DNA from: Panonychus citri
Taxonomy: Eukaryota > Arthropoda > Arachnida > Trombidiformes > Tetranychidae
DNA length: 64,000 bases
Direction: 5' to 3'
NCBI RefSeq assembly: GCF_014898815.1
Contig: NW_026515539.1
Location: forward strand, 3,658,001 to 3,722,000
The notes under the pieces are model-generated. The model searched no databases and was not told the origin of the DNA. It was given only the letters and a program-made list of their open reading frames with translations. Below, in pieces: positions 1 through 13,359 of this stretch. Position 1 is the first letter of the stretch. Every line of letters starts with the position of its first letter. Made by a program: the position numbers and the translations under genes.

Positions 1-43
1 ATCGGAATACCTTTGCATCTTTTTTTCATCTCCGTTTTCATTG
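1..43 (+). CDS. TMEM41A: TMEM41A-like protein, penultimate coding exon (partial)
   Basis: The first 42 bases read IGIPLHLFFISVFI without a stop and the exon ends with a single G before a consensus donor GTAAGT at 44-49. That G plus GT at 11720-11721 makes a glycine codon, so this exon joins in frame (phase 1) to the exon at 11720-11949. The combined reading matches the late part of TMEM41A, a VTT/DedA-family multi-pass membrane protein; relatives in this family act as ER/Golgi lipid scramblases. The exon starts before the window, so its 5' boundary is unknown. The stretch is short, but the donor, phase and family match agree. Confidence 0.75.
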
Positions 44-3000
44 GTAAGTAATTAAAACTTCACCTAATCTTTCCCGTCTCAAGACTATTGATTATTCACA
101 GATTGATAATCCCTAATAACTTACATGTATATTAATAGTAATTTTAATTGTTTATCAAGAGAGATAGTTATCGATAATAATATCAGGTGATAATTTACAA
201 TCACAGGTAAAAAGTATAGTATCAATTGCATTTTATTATTTAATTGGTCCCAAAGTTGATTCAGTGACAAAACAAAAGTAACAAAACATTTTGGTAAAAA
301 AAATCATTGAAATTTATATCTTTTGACCTACAAAAAAATGCGTAAAATTTTTCCTTCACATTTCAGTTGATATTTATTAATATTATTACAATGTCCATTC
401 TGTTTGTGGACAGTAGCCATTTTTACACTTGAATAACCAATTATTGTATTACTTTTGTGGAAAACGAAAAGTTATTACAATGAAATAACTGAATCTCCAT
501 GCACATGGTTATCCAAAAGTAGAGATAAAGTTGAGTATATATATTGATCATCACATTTATCCTGAGTACAATATTTAAGAGCTTCTCCAGAGCTGAGCTC
601 ATGAAATTGAATCTAAATCCTTTATTTCATGTCTTGGAGCCGAGGGAGAGAAAAAAAAATGAAATTATCTGATAAAACTCTGAACTACTGAATCTGAACA
701 CAAGGATATATGAACATGTTGTATCTAATCATATGATACATATAAGATGTTGAATTGAATTCATTTTTTTTTGAAAACAATTCCCCTTGACATTTAACTT
801 TGATTATGAGACAAATGTGTTATTATTTTTGTGTTTACACTTCACCAAATTGATTGTTTATCATACTTTTAATTGTCAATATCATTCTGTTAATTGGAAA
901 TGTTATCATCATCATTTTGTCACAAATTAAGCTTCATAAATCAATCAAAATCACTTTGACTTTCTACTCGGTTAGTTATATTATAATAGTTGATTGTTAT
1001 TTACGATTCCCCATCAGAGTCATTAATTGTAATCTTAATTGTCCCGTTAATTTCATCATACTTTTCATGGTGTCCTGATAATATCAATCGTTAACAACTA
1101 TTGTAACAATTTAGTAGGAAAAGTCAACTATTAATCCGATAATGATGATTAATTGTTAACATTAAACGATAATGATAATTTCATATGACTTTTATATATT
1201 TCCTAAATTCACTTATTAACAATTAATTAACTTAATTTAGTTAAATAATTGTTTGCCTTTTCCCCGGCATTTCAAATCATTGTAACTAATTTAAATTTTC
1301 TCATCTTCTTAATCTAATTGATTAATTGTTTTAACTGTTAATCTTGGTCAATGATAAATTACTTTAATACATAATTAATATTGAATATATTAACCAACTT
1401 CATTAATTGTTAATATTGTTTTTATATATGAGTACCTTGTGATGATTAATGATTTACCTGTTCAAGAGTTAATTAAAAATGACATTTAAACCTTATTAAT
1501 GGTGATGATTGAAACTACAAGATGAATGACACAAAAAAAATTAACAATTATGATTAAAGATTAATTAGATTAGTTAGTAATCTCAATCAGATAAAATCAT
1601 ATAAAGTGATGAATTATCCAAGTAAATTGAATGATCTTAATTCTTGATTGTAATGTAAATCACTCGATAAATATTTAATCAAATTCAAATGAATGATTAT
1701 TCAGTTCATCAAAATGATAAAATATTAGGCGTTTTCATAATTTTAAGGATATTTACCCTGAGATAATATCATGAGAACAATGAATTTTATAATCATCATC
1801 ACATTTACGATTACAGAACGATAAGTTCTACAAGGTCATTGAGGTCATTCAAATGCTATATATATTAAGAGGTTATTCCAATAACCACAAGAGATGCAAA
1901 TTCAAATGATGTAACTGATACGAAAATTGATTTCTCAAGAAAATGTTTCCTAATGATAACCATCAAGTTCAATCAATGAATTAACATGTTAATGTAGAAA
2001 ATGAATACTACCGAGTCGATCACCTTATTTTGTTTTCTATTTGTCAACAACTGAATCCATTTAATCCATCAAATACTTAGAACTATTCTAACGATAATGA
2101 TAGTTATCTTTCCTTGGTGTTAACGTAATTTCTCAATAACCTTTATCCATGGTAACTCACAGAAAACAATATCAACTTGCAAGAATTGTAACATTGATTA
2201 TCTCTTTTTTTTTCGTAACCCGAACAGATAACATGACAGTTCTTGATAAAATCTTTCCGGAAAATTGTTCCTCCACTGAAACATGACAATTTTTTTTTCT
2301 TTCATAAGATTTTCAGCTGATGAAAATTTACAAATTTCTAACTTTTGATTATCTCTAAATAATCATCCATCACCAAACTGAATCAATTTGTCATCCATGT
2401 TAATTATTAACACAAATCAATTCAATTCAATAATATCGTTGTTTTAACCTCAATTTGATTTCTCAAATTCAATCTATTAATATTTGTATTAATAGATTGA
2501 ATAACTGATGATTTAGTTTTGTTTAATTTAATCATGTTCATTTGATTGACCAGTAAAATTATTATTATTATAGATTGAACTTGATCTAATGTGTGATGAC
2601 CATTGAAGTTGTGACGAGTGGGAATTTCAATAATCCACAGAACATATGAAATCCGAGAAAGATAGTCAAGGTTATCTTTTGAATTTAATAATAAGAATTG
2701 GTGTGTATCATATTGTCAAAATTTTGTCCAAGGATGAAGATGGATCGGTCAAGAGTGGAAAAAGATGAGAATGAAAAAGATAATGAAAGAAGAAGAAAAA
2801 AAAAATATCCCATAAGTGTGACCTTTTCCAGTCGATTCTTGAACTTATCAAAAGACTATTGTTGACATTTTGACGTTTCTCTGGATTTTATCAGTATATT
2901 AAATGGTCCCTTCTATTTGTTTATCATCAACTTGACCAACCTCAAGATATTAATTGACCAGAAATTTACTCGATGATAAGTTTTTACTAATTTTACACTC

Positions 3001-3044
3001 ACTTTAATCAACCTGAATAGTTAAATATTATTTCATCACTTATA

Positions 3045-3953
3045 AGGTATGACCGGTAAAGAATGGAAGTAAACTTTGGAATCTAATAATTAATTAATGA
3101 AATTGGTTCTGAAAATGATTTTTTTCTGAAAGACTTATTGAGTTACTAGAAGTCGAGTATAAGGTAAAAAAGATCGATTTAAGCAAAAGCCCGTCGTCCA
3201 GATCACTTCGATCAAATTACGATCGAAAATTTCGAGTAATTTTTTTAAATTTAATTAAGCTAATTTGATAGTCCAGACTAATTTTTTTCTAGTAGAATCA
3301 TAATCAGCACAATTTAAGCTTCACATTGATATGAAATTTTGACGTATTTAGATAACAATTAACTAATTAGGACAATTTTATTTAATTTAGATTGGTAAAA
3401 TCGAGTATTTTTATTAAATTCGCGCGACAATTTAAACAGTATTATTAACTTTTTAACTATTTGAGATAATATGAAAATTTTTTTGGTATTATTCGATGTA
3501 GAGTAATAATTTATTGTGATTTTGAGAATAAAAATGTGAAAAAATTTCGCGGTTCCGACGAATTTGAGAAAAAATGACGCAATATCCGGTTCGAACTTTT
3601 TTCGAATTTTGGACTAATGAAAATAATTTTTTTCTTCTGAAAACACTCTGACATATTGAAACAACATTCATAAATATCTCTAAACTAGAATTTTCATCAT
3701 TGACTCTGTTTTCTTGAAGAATTAGATTTTTACCTAACGTTACCTCTATAAAATTACACTATTTTCTTTTGGTACATATTCTAAAAATCTGATTTTTCAT
3801 AACTTTACATGATCGAATTAGCTCGCAAAATATATTGAATTGAAGGTAAAAAACTGCTCATTAATAATATACTAATTTCGAGAAAATAAATTCAAACCCA
3901 GAATAACCATGAAAGTTTGAATATACTACTTCCATTCTTTACCGGTCATACCT
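3045..3953. mobile_element. Non-autonomous TA-flanked DNA transposon (MITE) with 27-bp terminal inverted repeats
   Basis: The ends are perfect inverted repeats beginning AGGTATGACCGGTAAAGAAT (3045-3071, mirrored at 3927-3953). Both ends are flanked by TA, as expected for Tc1/mariner-type insertion. With the palindromic flank the inverted match reaches 30 bp (3042-3071 and 3927-3956). The interior of about 850 bp has no transposase-like ORF (the longest is 60 codons), so the copy is non-autonomous. It lies inside the TMEM41A intron. No second copy was seen in the window, so the family name is unknown. Confidence 0.8.
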
Positions 3954-6900
3954 TATTATATCATCAACCAAAAGAGTGATAATATTTTCTTGAGATAATA
4001 TTTGAAAAATTTTCATTTACTTGATTAGATTGAAATTCTGTTGGTACTCATGATATATTTTTCTGAATAGATTCTGAACCAAATACATATATAGATTAAA
4101 TTATATTATGGTCACTCCACGAATGACCAACGATTATCTTTATCAACTCTATTTGTGTGATGAAACTTGTTAATCAAGATTAGCTAACTCATTCTTAAGA
4201 CTCTATTACCTTTGCTCATTTTATTCCTATGCTGTTTTCTGTTATTAGAACTCTCATCATCATCACCATGATCCTACGATAGAATGAGAAACGAAAAATT
4301 TTCAGGATTATAACTGATTCCCATTAACAGAATGAAATTTACTCAAGTAATTAGTAAATGAATCGACTACGCAGATACATTGAGTTGCTGGCCTTTAATA
4401 AACCAACATTTACTTTCGATAAAAGTTCTGATCACATTTGCTAAATCATCGACTATTAGGTTCCAACAGATCAACTATTGACTTTTCATATTAATATTAT
4501 TATTTTCTTTCAATATTATTAGCTATATTGATTTGAAAGAATATAATTTTTCGCTTTCCATGTTGATGAAAAACCAGAGTAAAAAGTTTCCCAGAACTTT
4601 TGATTACTCGTAATAAAAGTTTCATATCAACTACCATGATTATGATGGAATTGGTGTAACGTGACAATCATGATGGAAAGGAAAAGATTATATCATTAAA
4701 AGATGAGATCTTATTGAAACAATCAAACAAATTATCATGTTAACCGTTGATTCTGTTGATTTTTATCATTAAGTTAATTATCTGATGATAACTTTCAGCA
4801 TCAATTGTTAATAGATAATTAATTCACTTAATTGTTAGAACCTTATGTAGTAAATTTATTACTGTTATTAATTTTTCTTTAATAATTGTTTTCATCAATG
4901 AAAATCTTACCTCTCTCTCTCTCTAGATGGAAATTCCCTAAGAGATCATGAATCTCAATTGGAAAATTCATTTTGAATAAGAAACAAACAGAGACTGAAA
5001 ATGTTACGAAAACTGTAAATAAAATATAATCTGTTACTCAGTTTATTTTAATAATCATGATATTACTCATTATCTATATCAGAATAATAATTTTCATTCT
5101 CTTGGGCTATTGTTTTTTTTACTTCTATTATTTAAATAGTAACATACTTAACCATTTCAATTCCCTTTTGTATCAATTCATTTAATTCTTGTATATTCAT
5201 GGTTCCTATTTCCACCTTTCTTTTATTTTGTGTACCTTTCTGCTCATCTTCATGCTACTGACAATTTTTCTTTACTTTTTTGTTTGACAAAATCAAGAAA
5301 AGCTCAGAGCTTCATGGTTTTCATGATAGTCTTGTTACATGGTTACACTATTTCACATGGAAAGCAAACTAATTAACTTGATTTATTGAAGGAAAAGCGA
5401 AACTCTCTCTCTCTCTCTCCATCCTTGGTGAATGTTTTCACCAATGTCTTCACAATTGTCTTTTCTAGGTAAGTGATTGTTGAGAATGCTGAGAAAAATT
5501 CTGGAGAATAATTCTGAGCCGGAAGATTCTCAAGATGCTATGGATAAGAATATGATCATTATCTGAGTTTTCACTATAAGAAACTATGGATAACACTAAT
5601 TTTTCATTCAGTTCTATCCTTACAATATCTTATGAGTTTTTTTCGCTTCCTCTCAGCAATTAATTAGCAATTATGCTCACAAGTGATGTTGACAATTAAC
5701 CAACCAACAGAGTTGATCATGAAGATCAACTATCTAATTTCTCATCTTTAATTTTGTAATTAGCTAACAGTAAATTATCATCAATAGCAGATTAAATCAT
5801 TAATATAATATTAAAGTGAAGAAATTAATTTCTAATGAATTCATTTTAAGATTCTAGATTAATTAATACACCCAAGCAACAGGTATCTTTGAATTTCCTT
5901 CAAACGAGTCACAGTCTCTGATTAATTTGCTTATCTTATTTTTATCCACCATGAAGGTAAAAGTTCATTCAAGTTTGAAATCTCATGATATTCATATCGT
6001 TATTTCATCATAGACGATGAATCAAATTGTTCAGATAAATCGGAAAATCCGATAACTATTGATAATTGCTAACATAATATGAGATTGGAAATCTGAAAAG
6101 ATTAATTTTGAAAGTTTCATTTTTTTTGTTGGGTGAAAATTTGAAAAAAAATACCATGGAACCATTTAAATCAATTCGTGACTGAAGCTACATGTATAAT
6201 AACAACAATCAAATTGTCATCCCCATTATCATCAACATCACCATGATATTATCTCATGATATTTCATGAAAAACTAACTGAATTTCATTGAAGTTAAGTA
6301 ACTCTTGCCTGAATTTCATGATGAAAATCAGGATACTCAATTTTTTTTAATCTTCATTGAGGTTGAACATGTAAACTCACTAACATGTTCCATATTTTCA
6401 CTCTGAATTACACCAAGTTTTTCAGGGTAAATTTTGTTACAGAGTAACTTAAGTTACGAAATTTAGATTACATTTTGTATTAATATCCTATTCAACACAG
6501 AATATTTCATATTTTCTTTTCCCCCTGAAATTAATGTATTTTGGGCATTTTCTACGCCCATGGTAAACCTCAACATCAGCACCAATGTTCAGTAAAAATT
6601 ACACCAAATATTGATTCATTTTCTCTTGTAAAATATCATGAAACGCTGGAGACAGTAAATTCACTTCTTCCCCTGAAAACTTTCCCATGATTACAAATTT
6701 CATTACCATTATTTTTGAAAATTTCCTCAATTATCATGAGTTAAATTTCTGGTAAAAATGATTTTCATCTTCCAATGTAAATGTTAGTTTTTCTGTTCCA
6801 CTGGACTTGATATACCTTTACATACTCTCTTGCTGATTAAATTATTTATCGTAATGTTAACCTTTACAATGAATAATTTAAACATTTTCATGATAATTTT

Positions 6901-9803
6901 TTGATGTTTTTTTGTTTACAATTTAAATTATCATTATAATGATTATCATGAATTGAACTTATCATAAAAACCATTGAGTTTAGTTTTACAGAATGTGACT
7001 TGATACTGTTGGTTCAATGATCGCTATGAATTTCAATTATCATTGGAAATTGATTATTTTTTTTCATAATCTGATTCAATTTACATGGTACTTTTTATTT
7101 ATTAGCTTGAGAAACAAGATTCAATTGTATCAATATTATATTGATTGTCTATGAGTCTTATTTAAAATTCATCCTGTGATTCTGTTGATTTAACTTTTGT
7201 ATCAGAATTGTTAATTTGAATGCTCATTTTTTTGTTCTCATCCTGATGATAATTCAGGATTATCTCAATTTATTCAAACACTATTATCATGAAACTATGA
7301 TTATCTTCATTTGTAAATGGTGATCCTTTATTGTTTATAAATTGTTACTTATTAATAGTTAATAAGCCATTAGATTGATGATATAAACGGATTATCATGA
7401 TGAGGCTTGAATAAATCGTCACTGGGATAATTTGGTGATGCTAATTAGGGTCAATAGGTGAGCTTAAGATTATCAAGATTATTCCTGATTTAATTTAGGA
7501 ATATTCAATTATCAGCTTGAATCTATTTGAGTCTAGTGAACATGATGAGTTACAATTAAACTTTTACATTAAAAGGATTTGATAAAAATTAACTAATTGT
7601 CATGATCAGTTTAAATTATGCCAAAAATTAATTCAATGCTATTTTTGTCATGATAATTTCCCATCATTCATTTGAATCTCTGCATGAAACTCAGAGATTC
7701 ATATATTTTAATTTCATAGCATTTTATTGAATTGTCATATTAAACATGATATTCATTATTATTTTCATGATAATTATAAACAAAATCTTAAAAACTTTTA
7801 TGAAAAAAAATAAGTTCTAATTTCAATTCGACTATGAGCATTTTTTCATGGTCTTTCTCACCATGAGAGTTTTTTATTTGGAAATAAAATGATGAAAGTT
7901 TCAGAATATTAATAGTTACCAATAGAGATTAGTTCTGATTCTGAGTTATTTCGTTGATATAAGATTCAATAAGTATTCAGAAGGATCGGATTCTTATGGT
8001 AAAAATACTCTAAATCTTGTAATTAGATAGATATGAATGTATATAAGTTTCATTTTCCCCATCATGAGATAACATGAGTTTTGAATGAAACTGAAACCTG
8101 AATAATCAGAATTTAAGGTTAAATTTAACAAATAATAGTTGAATAAAAGATAAATGAAATTCAATGAAATAAGATTCATTGTCATGGTTAATGAAATGAA
8201 TCTATCCTCAGTTATCATGGTGCTATTATCATTTTAACTTCATGTAAATATGAAAATAATCATGATAATAATCCTGGAAATTGAATATCTTATCAGATTC
8301 ACTTGTGGAAATTGAGGAAAAAAAGTTCTGTGGAAATTATCAGTTCAATTTACATTTCATTAAATCATTTTCATTGAAACTTTTTCTTCCTCAATTCCAT
8401 TCATGATTTTCTTTGAAATAATATCAGTTCTGTATGAATTTTCCTTGATAACTATTAGATTCTGATTAACTTCACTGTCTCGAAATTTTATTCAATTATT
8501 TTCACTTTCAGTTCCAACTGAATCTTTTTCTTCATGCAAAAATCATCTATTGATATTAATTGTTTTATCAATCCAATTGTCAGTCGGTGCGATTATCATA
8601 ATTGCGATTAAATTGATTTTCTTTTGAATCCTAAAACTGTGACTGTTTGAAAATCATGAAGATGATCAATTGGAAACAAACATATTCTCAGGATAACGAT
8701 TCTACGATTCGAGAAAAATTCTTGTGCTGATCTGAAAAACCATCGTTATGATGGCTCGAAGTTATTTAATCTACTCAGGGCGAGTACAGATTAATCTGGG
8801 TCATGGTATTAATACTCAAATAAATTAGGAACTAAGAGAGACGCTTATAGAGATACTTTTCCTGAATCAGGTAGATTGAGTTCTAATGTTATGGATAACT
8901 TTCTCAATTGAGATTAATTCGCAATTTAATTTTCTACATGGAAAAAAGGTTGAGACCCTGACAGGTTGACCAAAGGGCATAATCACTGAATCTATTTACT
9001 TTCATGGAAACAATTGAATTCCCATGATGATGAAACTTTGACAATTCAGATTCATATATTGTAACCATCTTCATGGTTCAACTTGATATTCTGAACTCAA
9101 ATGAAAAAGCTCATACAAATAAGCGAGAAGAAAAAGTTTTCCAAGATGAACATTAATCTGGAAACTCGACTAGAAATTCAAATTATTCAGAGTTTCGTGA
9201 TTCAGCTTTGGTTCAGATTCACTCTTTGCGCAACTTTCCTCGAACATGTAAATTTTTCTCATTTTTTTGCCCTTCCACCCTCGAGTTATTATCATTAAAA
9301 TAACTTATTGAGCTCATGAAATAGATTAATTAGGTTTTATTAATGAGAAATTCAAAGGTTACCCTGAAAAAAACAAGAAAACATGAAAAAAAAATAAATG
9401 ACACATCGAATCAGTTTCACTTCTTATTTTCAGTTCATTTAAGCTCAATGCTGAAGATCATTGAACTGAATAAAAGTAATCTTCATCTCATCTTGATATC
9501 AGAATTTTTTTTTCTATCATGATAATAGATTGAATATTCATTCGGATACCATGTTTCTTATGAATTCCCTGATTCTTATATGAATGTTGTTTTTTAGCTC
9601 TTTCCTTAAGTGTACATAAGATAATCATCTATTCACCAATCAGCCAATTATCATGAATATTGTTCACATTCAAGTAGATGATAACATGATATTCAAACAT
9701 GATGATGATTCAATCATGATAATCATTCAATCAGCAAGTATATCAGAATGATAATAATGAGGTAGGAAAAACAATTCAATTATTAGATATCATATTAAAA
9801 GTT

Positions 9804-9804
9804 T

Positions 9805-9835
<31 letters not shown>

Positions 9836-9850
9836 CTTTCTCTCTCTCTT
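9804..9850. repeat. CT/CTTT microsatellite
   Basis: A CT run passes into CTTT units and back to CT. It lies in the TMEM41A intron and is one of many short pyrimidine microsatellites in the host DNA here. Confidence 0.9.
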
Positions 9851-11719
9851 TTCCTCTGTGATTTGATAAAATGCAATCTGATTACTTTCAGGGTAGATTC
9901 AGTTTCAGATTAAACCAAAAAGATAAACTGTTTTCTTTCATTTTCACCATTGAATCTGAATTCTTATTAACAATTGGGATAATAATAGATAGTCAGATAA
10001 TCAATAAAACACATTAGCACTTTGTTTTCAACAGAAGATGATGAATTTTGTATTCTCTGATTATCAGAATAGCAATCAATTAGATAAGTCTATTGAAATC
10101 GTAAACTTTATTTGTTCAATACGATAAACAGTAAACTGAGCCACTGAAATTTTGATATTGTCGCTGAATTTTATGTGTCTCGGTGGTAGAAATTTCAGAA
10201 TTCCCAGTTTCTTTATAGTTGAAACTCATTTGGTAAGAGAAACAGGTCACTCAAATTTTTCATCTTCTCTTCAGATTTATGATAAAAGTTCAATTTTCTC
10301 ACTCTAACAAGGATCAACCATTTAGTTTCTATCAAAATAAAGATTCAAGTTTTCATTGTGAATAAGATTTAGCATGAGAATATCAATTCTTTTGGAACTT
10401 GCAATAAGTTCCATTACAATGTATTCACATGTTTTTAATTCTTTTTTGAATTATCAAAAAATTTGAAATTTTACCTGATGAATCTTGAATGATGGAATAC
10501 AAGGTAGAAACATGGAAATGATAGAGAGTGGGAGGTGGATTGATTATGTAATTCTCGAAGGTGGAAAATGAGTGTGGGTGAGATGAGAAGTGAAGATGGA
10601 TGAACAAGTCACGGCACATGGAAAAGTTCATGGAACCAGAAAAAAATCGTACAAATGAAAAAAAAACTCCCATGAATATACTCTGATTTTTTTCACCATA
10701 AGTTATCTTATATCATCAATTTCATCTAAAATATCATCATTATTATCATGATGAAGATAATATTTACTACTATTAGTTGATACAAACCCAGAAAAGGTGA
10801 TAACTGAAATAAATTATCTCTATTATCATCTTCATTGTGGAATCGTCGAGGATAAATAATACATAAACAAAACTTTTCTCTCTCTCTAATTCTGATCTCC
10901 ATGAATCAGTGATCAGTTTCATGGAGTCGACAATAGTTCACTACAAAACTTACCTGGTACACCTCATGAAAATCTTGAAATGATTATCAATATTAGTAAA
11001 TTTCTCTGTCCATCTTTTGTTAGTTTTCTCAGAATGAGAATCGCAACTGAACAGCTTCAGGATAATATCAAATAATGATTACAATTGATAGACCAGAATA
11101 AACAATCAACTTGTGAGTTTTGTTACAATTTACTTGATCATCAAGATTGACTTTAGTCAATGTGTTGATATTGACAGTGTTTATATATTTTTTTTATATC
11201 TACAATTAGGTAATTCATGATTCTCAGGTCATTAACATGATGGTTAATATGATTTCACCTTTTGGTGAATAAATGATTCCTAATAAGCACCAAGACTGAG
11301 ACTTGCTCAGAATACAAGATATTTACAGTTAGAAAAACAAAGATAATCTAAGGAAAATGTTAATTCTTAACTAAATCAACTTCTTTTACCAATAAAACAA
11401 TCCCTTTTATTTAATTACAAATAGAAACAATTAACAATCTAAAATGTACTTAATCTAGTTAAATGGAGTTACAATAATTAAACTAATCCAATTCCAACTC
11501 ATTAAATCAAAAGAGTCAAATAATTAGATCAACAGTTTTTTACTTGGTAATTGTAACCATTTTTTAAATGATAAGATTGGAGACAAAATTTTCACTCCGA
11601 CTATTAGATTATCAATTTTTTTCTGTGAATTTTCATCATTTATTATAATAAGCAAATGTTATATTGTAACAATTAATTAAATCATCAAAACTAATAACTT
11701 GATCTAATTTACTTTTCAG

Positions 11720-11949
11720 GTTTAATGCCTTACAATTTCATATGTGTTCAAACTGGATGTTTACTGTCAACACTAAAATCAATGGATGATGTTTTTACTC
11801 CGAGCACAATATTAACCTTAATGGGAATTGCATTTGTTGCCTTAATTCCTGGTTTAATTAGTCGTCGGTTAATCAAATCAGAGAGCAATTTAAAACAACC
11901 TGATAAAGTTCAGAAAAGTACATCAACCAACCCATTGATTACCAGTTAA
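11720..11949 (+). CDS. TMEM41A: TMEM41A-like protein, terminal coding exon
   Basis: After the acceptor CAG at 11717-11719 the exon reads through MPYNFICVQTGCLLSTL and ends at TAA (11947-11949), giving about 76 codons. The PYNFICVQTG signature, followed by a hydrophobic helix (ILTLMGIAFVALIPGLI) and a short basic tail (SRRLIKSE), is characteristic of the C-terminus of TMEM41A proteins. The final cytosolic tail is polar and carries no ER-retrieval motif that I can see. The exon is joined in phase 1 with the exon at 1-43. Alternatives such as TMEM41B or VMP1 are less likely because of the PYNFICVQTG motif. A possible poly(A) signal lies 390 bp downstream. Confidence 0.85.
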
Positions 11950-12811
11950 ATATAACAATTAAAGTGGAAAACAGCAACAATCAAATCAAATATTAACCAA
12001 GATAATTGGAGCAATATAATAATTGAAAACAATGACAACAAATTTTAAGTGATGATAATACTTAAATATTCAATACCAAAGATTTAATAATCATATCAAG
12101 GTAACATTTATCACTGAATTTAATAATATGTAATGAATATTTTATTCATTTATCACCTAAATCATCATGATATTCATGTAATATTTTATATAAATACAAG
12201 TTATTGGAAACAGTTCAACTTGTTAACCTAGAAATTTGTGATTACCTGGATTATTAAAATATCAGGTAAAAATATTAATGCAATTTTTTTCTGTATTTAA
12301 ATGAACATCAGCTTTTGTTCAGATAATTCATGAAGAACAATAAAAAAAGGCAATTTTCATGAATAATATTCAGATCAACTTCCATGATGATGATGATCAA
12401 ATTAATTAGATATTTAGATTATTCTGATTCGTTGATTCTATTCTTGGTGTTTTTATTTCAGTGCGATAAATACTGATGACAACTGATTCCTTTTGTTTAT
12501 CATGATTGAAATGATGAGTTTAATTAGCTAATTAACAAGAAATAGAGATTAAAAAAATGAAATCAAAAACTGATCATGATTAATCTTGAAAGAAATTTCT
12601 AAATAAATGAGCTACCGACACAACCCAACCAAACGTCCAAAAATTTACTCTTATTACATATTCAAGTCTAAATGTTAAATAATCAAAGTTAATTGATAGT
12701 AAATAAAGAAAATACAAAATTTAATTGTTCAGTTGATTTTTGAAAATTTATTCCATATACTGAGAGACTATTATCTCAACTTAAAATTAGCTTGTTGATC
12801 GGTTTCTTGAT
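11950..12811. other. 3' UTR of the TMEM41A-like gene and intergenic DNA
   Basis: No ORF of note is present. The stretch includes a candidate plus-strand poly(A) signal at 12339 and, near the right side, a candidate minus-strand poly(A) signal at 12747-12752, so two genes probably converge here. It is rich in TTAATTG-type words. Confidence 0.5.
12339..12344 (+). terminator. Candidate poly(A) signal AATAAA for the TMEM41A-like gene
   Basis: This AATAAA lies 390 bp after the stop codon. No other clear plus-strand AATAAA was noticed closer to the stop. Only transcript ends would confirm it. Confidence 0.4.
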
Positions 12812-12987
12812 TTATCTATTCCAAATGAGCTTATAGAATTGGCTTTGGTCTTTTTGATTTAGTGAACGCGCTTCGTTTGCATAGAAAATCACATCGGTCA
12901 ATGAAACTAGCTCGATCTCTTCATAATCATCCACAGAGTCAAACATGATTCTTTGTTGCTCTTCGTTGCAAATTTTTTGTTCAGGAG
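12812..12987 (-). CDS. Candidate 3' terminal exon of an unidentified minus-strand gene
   Basis: On the minus strand a good acceptor (pyrimidine-rich tract ending ACATTATAG) precedes an open stretch of about 58 codons from PEQKICNEEQQ to YKLIWNR and a TAA. The peptide is polar and acidic in the middle (DSVDDYEEIEL), has normal-looking complexity and is richer in CpG than its surroundings. A minus-strand AATAAA lies 60 bp after the stop (12747-12752). I recognise no family, and no upstream exon was found between here and the repeat array at 14.7 kb, so the gene may have been cut off by that insertion or use very distant exons. It could also be a chance ORF. Confidence 0.35.
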
Positions 12988-13334
12988 CTATAATGTAAAA
13001 AAGACACAAAAAGAGATGTTCATCTTGCGATTTAATTATAAGAAATGCTGTGCAAGGTCAAGGTCATTGAGAAGCACAGAACGTGACCAGAGGTCGTTTG
13101 AAGGTGTTTTCGCGAAGCAGAACTTTCAGTCACCCCTTGGTTTTGAAAGTCAATTATAGCATCCAATTCCAAGGTAATCATGTATGAGTCAAAAAATTTC
13201 AGCGTCATGGAAGTTATTAGTTATTTGATTAGATTTGATGATGAACAAGAAGATAAAGATGACGATTTTCATTGTCTCTGTTTTGTATCTTTTGTCTACA
13301 ATTTCATCTTTTCATCTTTTCATCATCATCACCA

Positions 13335-13359
13335 TCTCTCTCTCTCTCTCTCTCTCTCT
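13335..13359. repeat. CT microsatellite
   Basis: An uninterrupted TC run of about 12 units in non-coding host DNA. Confidence 0.9.

Larger units (their letters stand above)
44..11719 (+). other. Large intron of the TMEM41A-like gene
   Basis: The stretch begins with the donor GTAAGT at 44 and ends with a pyrimidine-rich acceptor ACTTTTCAG at 11711-11719. No coding exon was found inside on either strand; the ORFs present are short, low-complexity and lack any family match. It contains a TA-flanked MITE at 3045-3953, a CT/CTTT microsatellite at 9804-9850, many short CT runs and very frequent TCATGA/ATGATG words. The intron is AT-rich throughout. A nested gene for a small RNA cannot be excluded by eye. 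Confidence 0.75.

Noticed and set aside
854..1078. 74-codon hydrophobic plus ORF as a TMEM41A exon
   Set aside because: The phase-1 junction from 43 to 11720 already joins the family sequence without a gap, and this ORF does not match.
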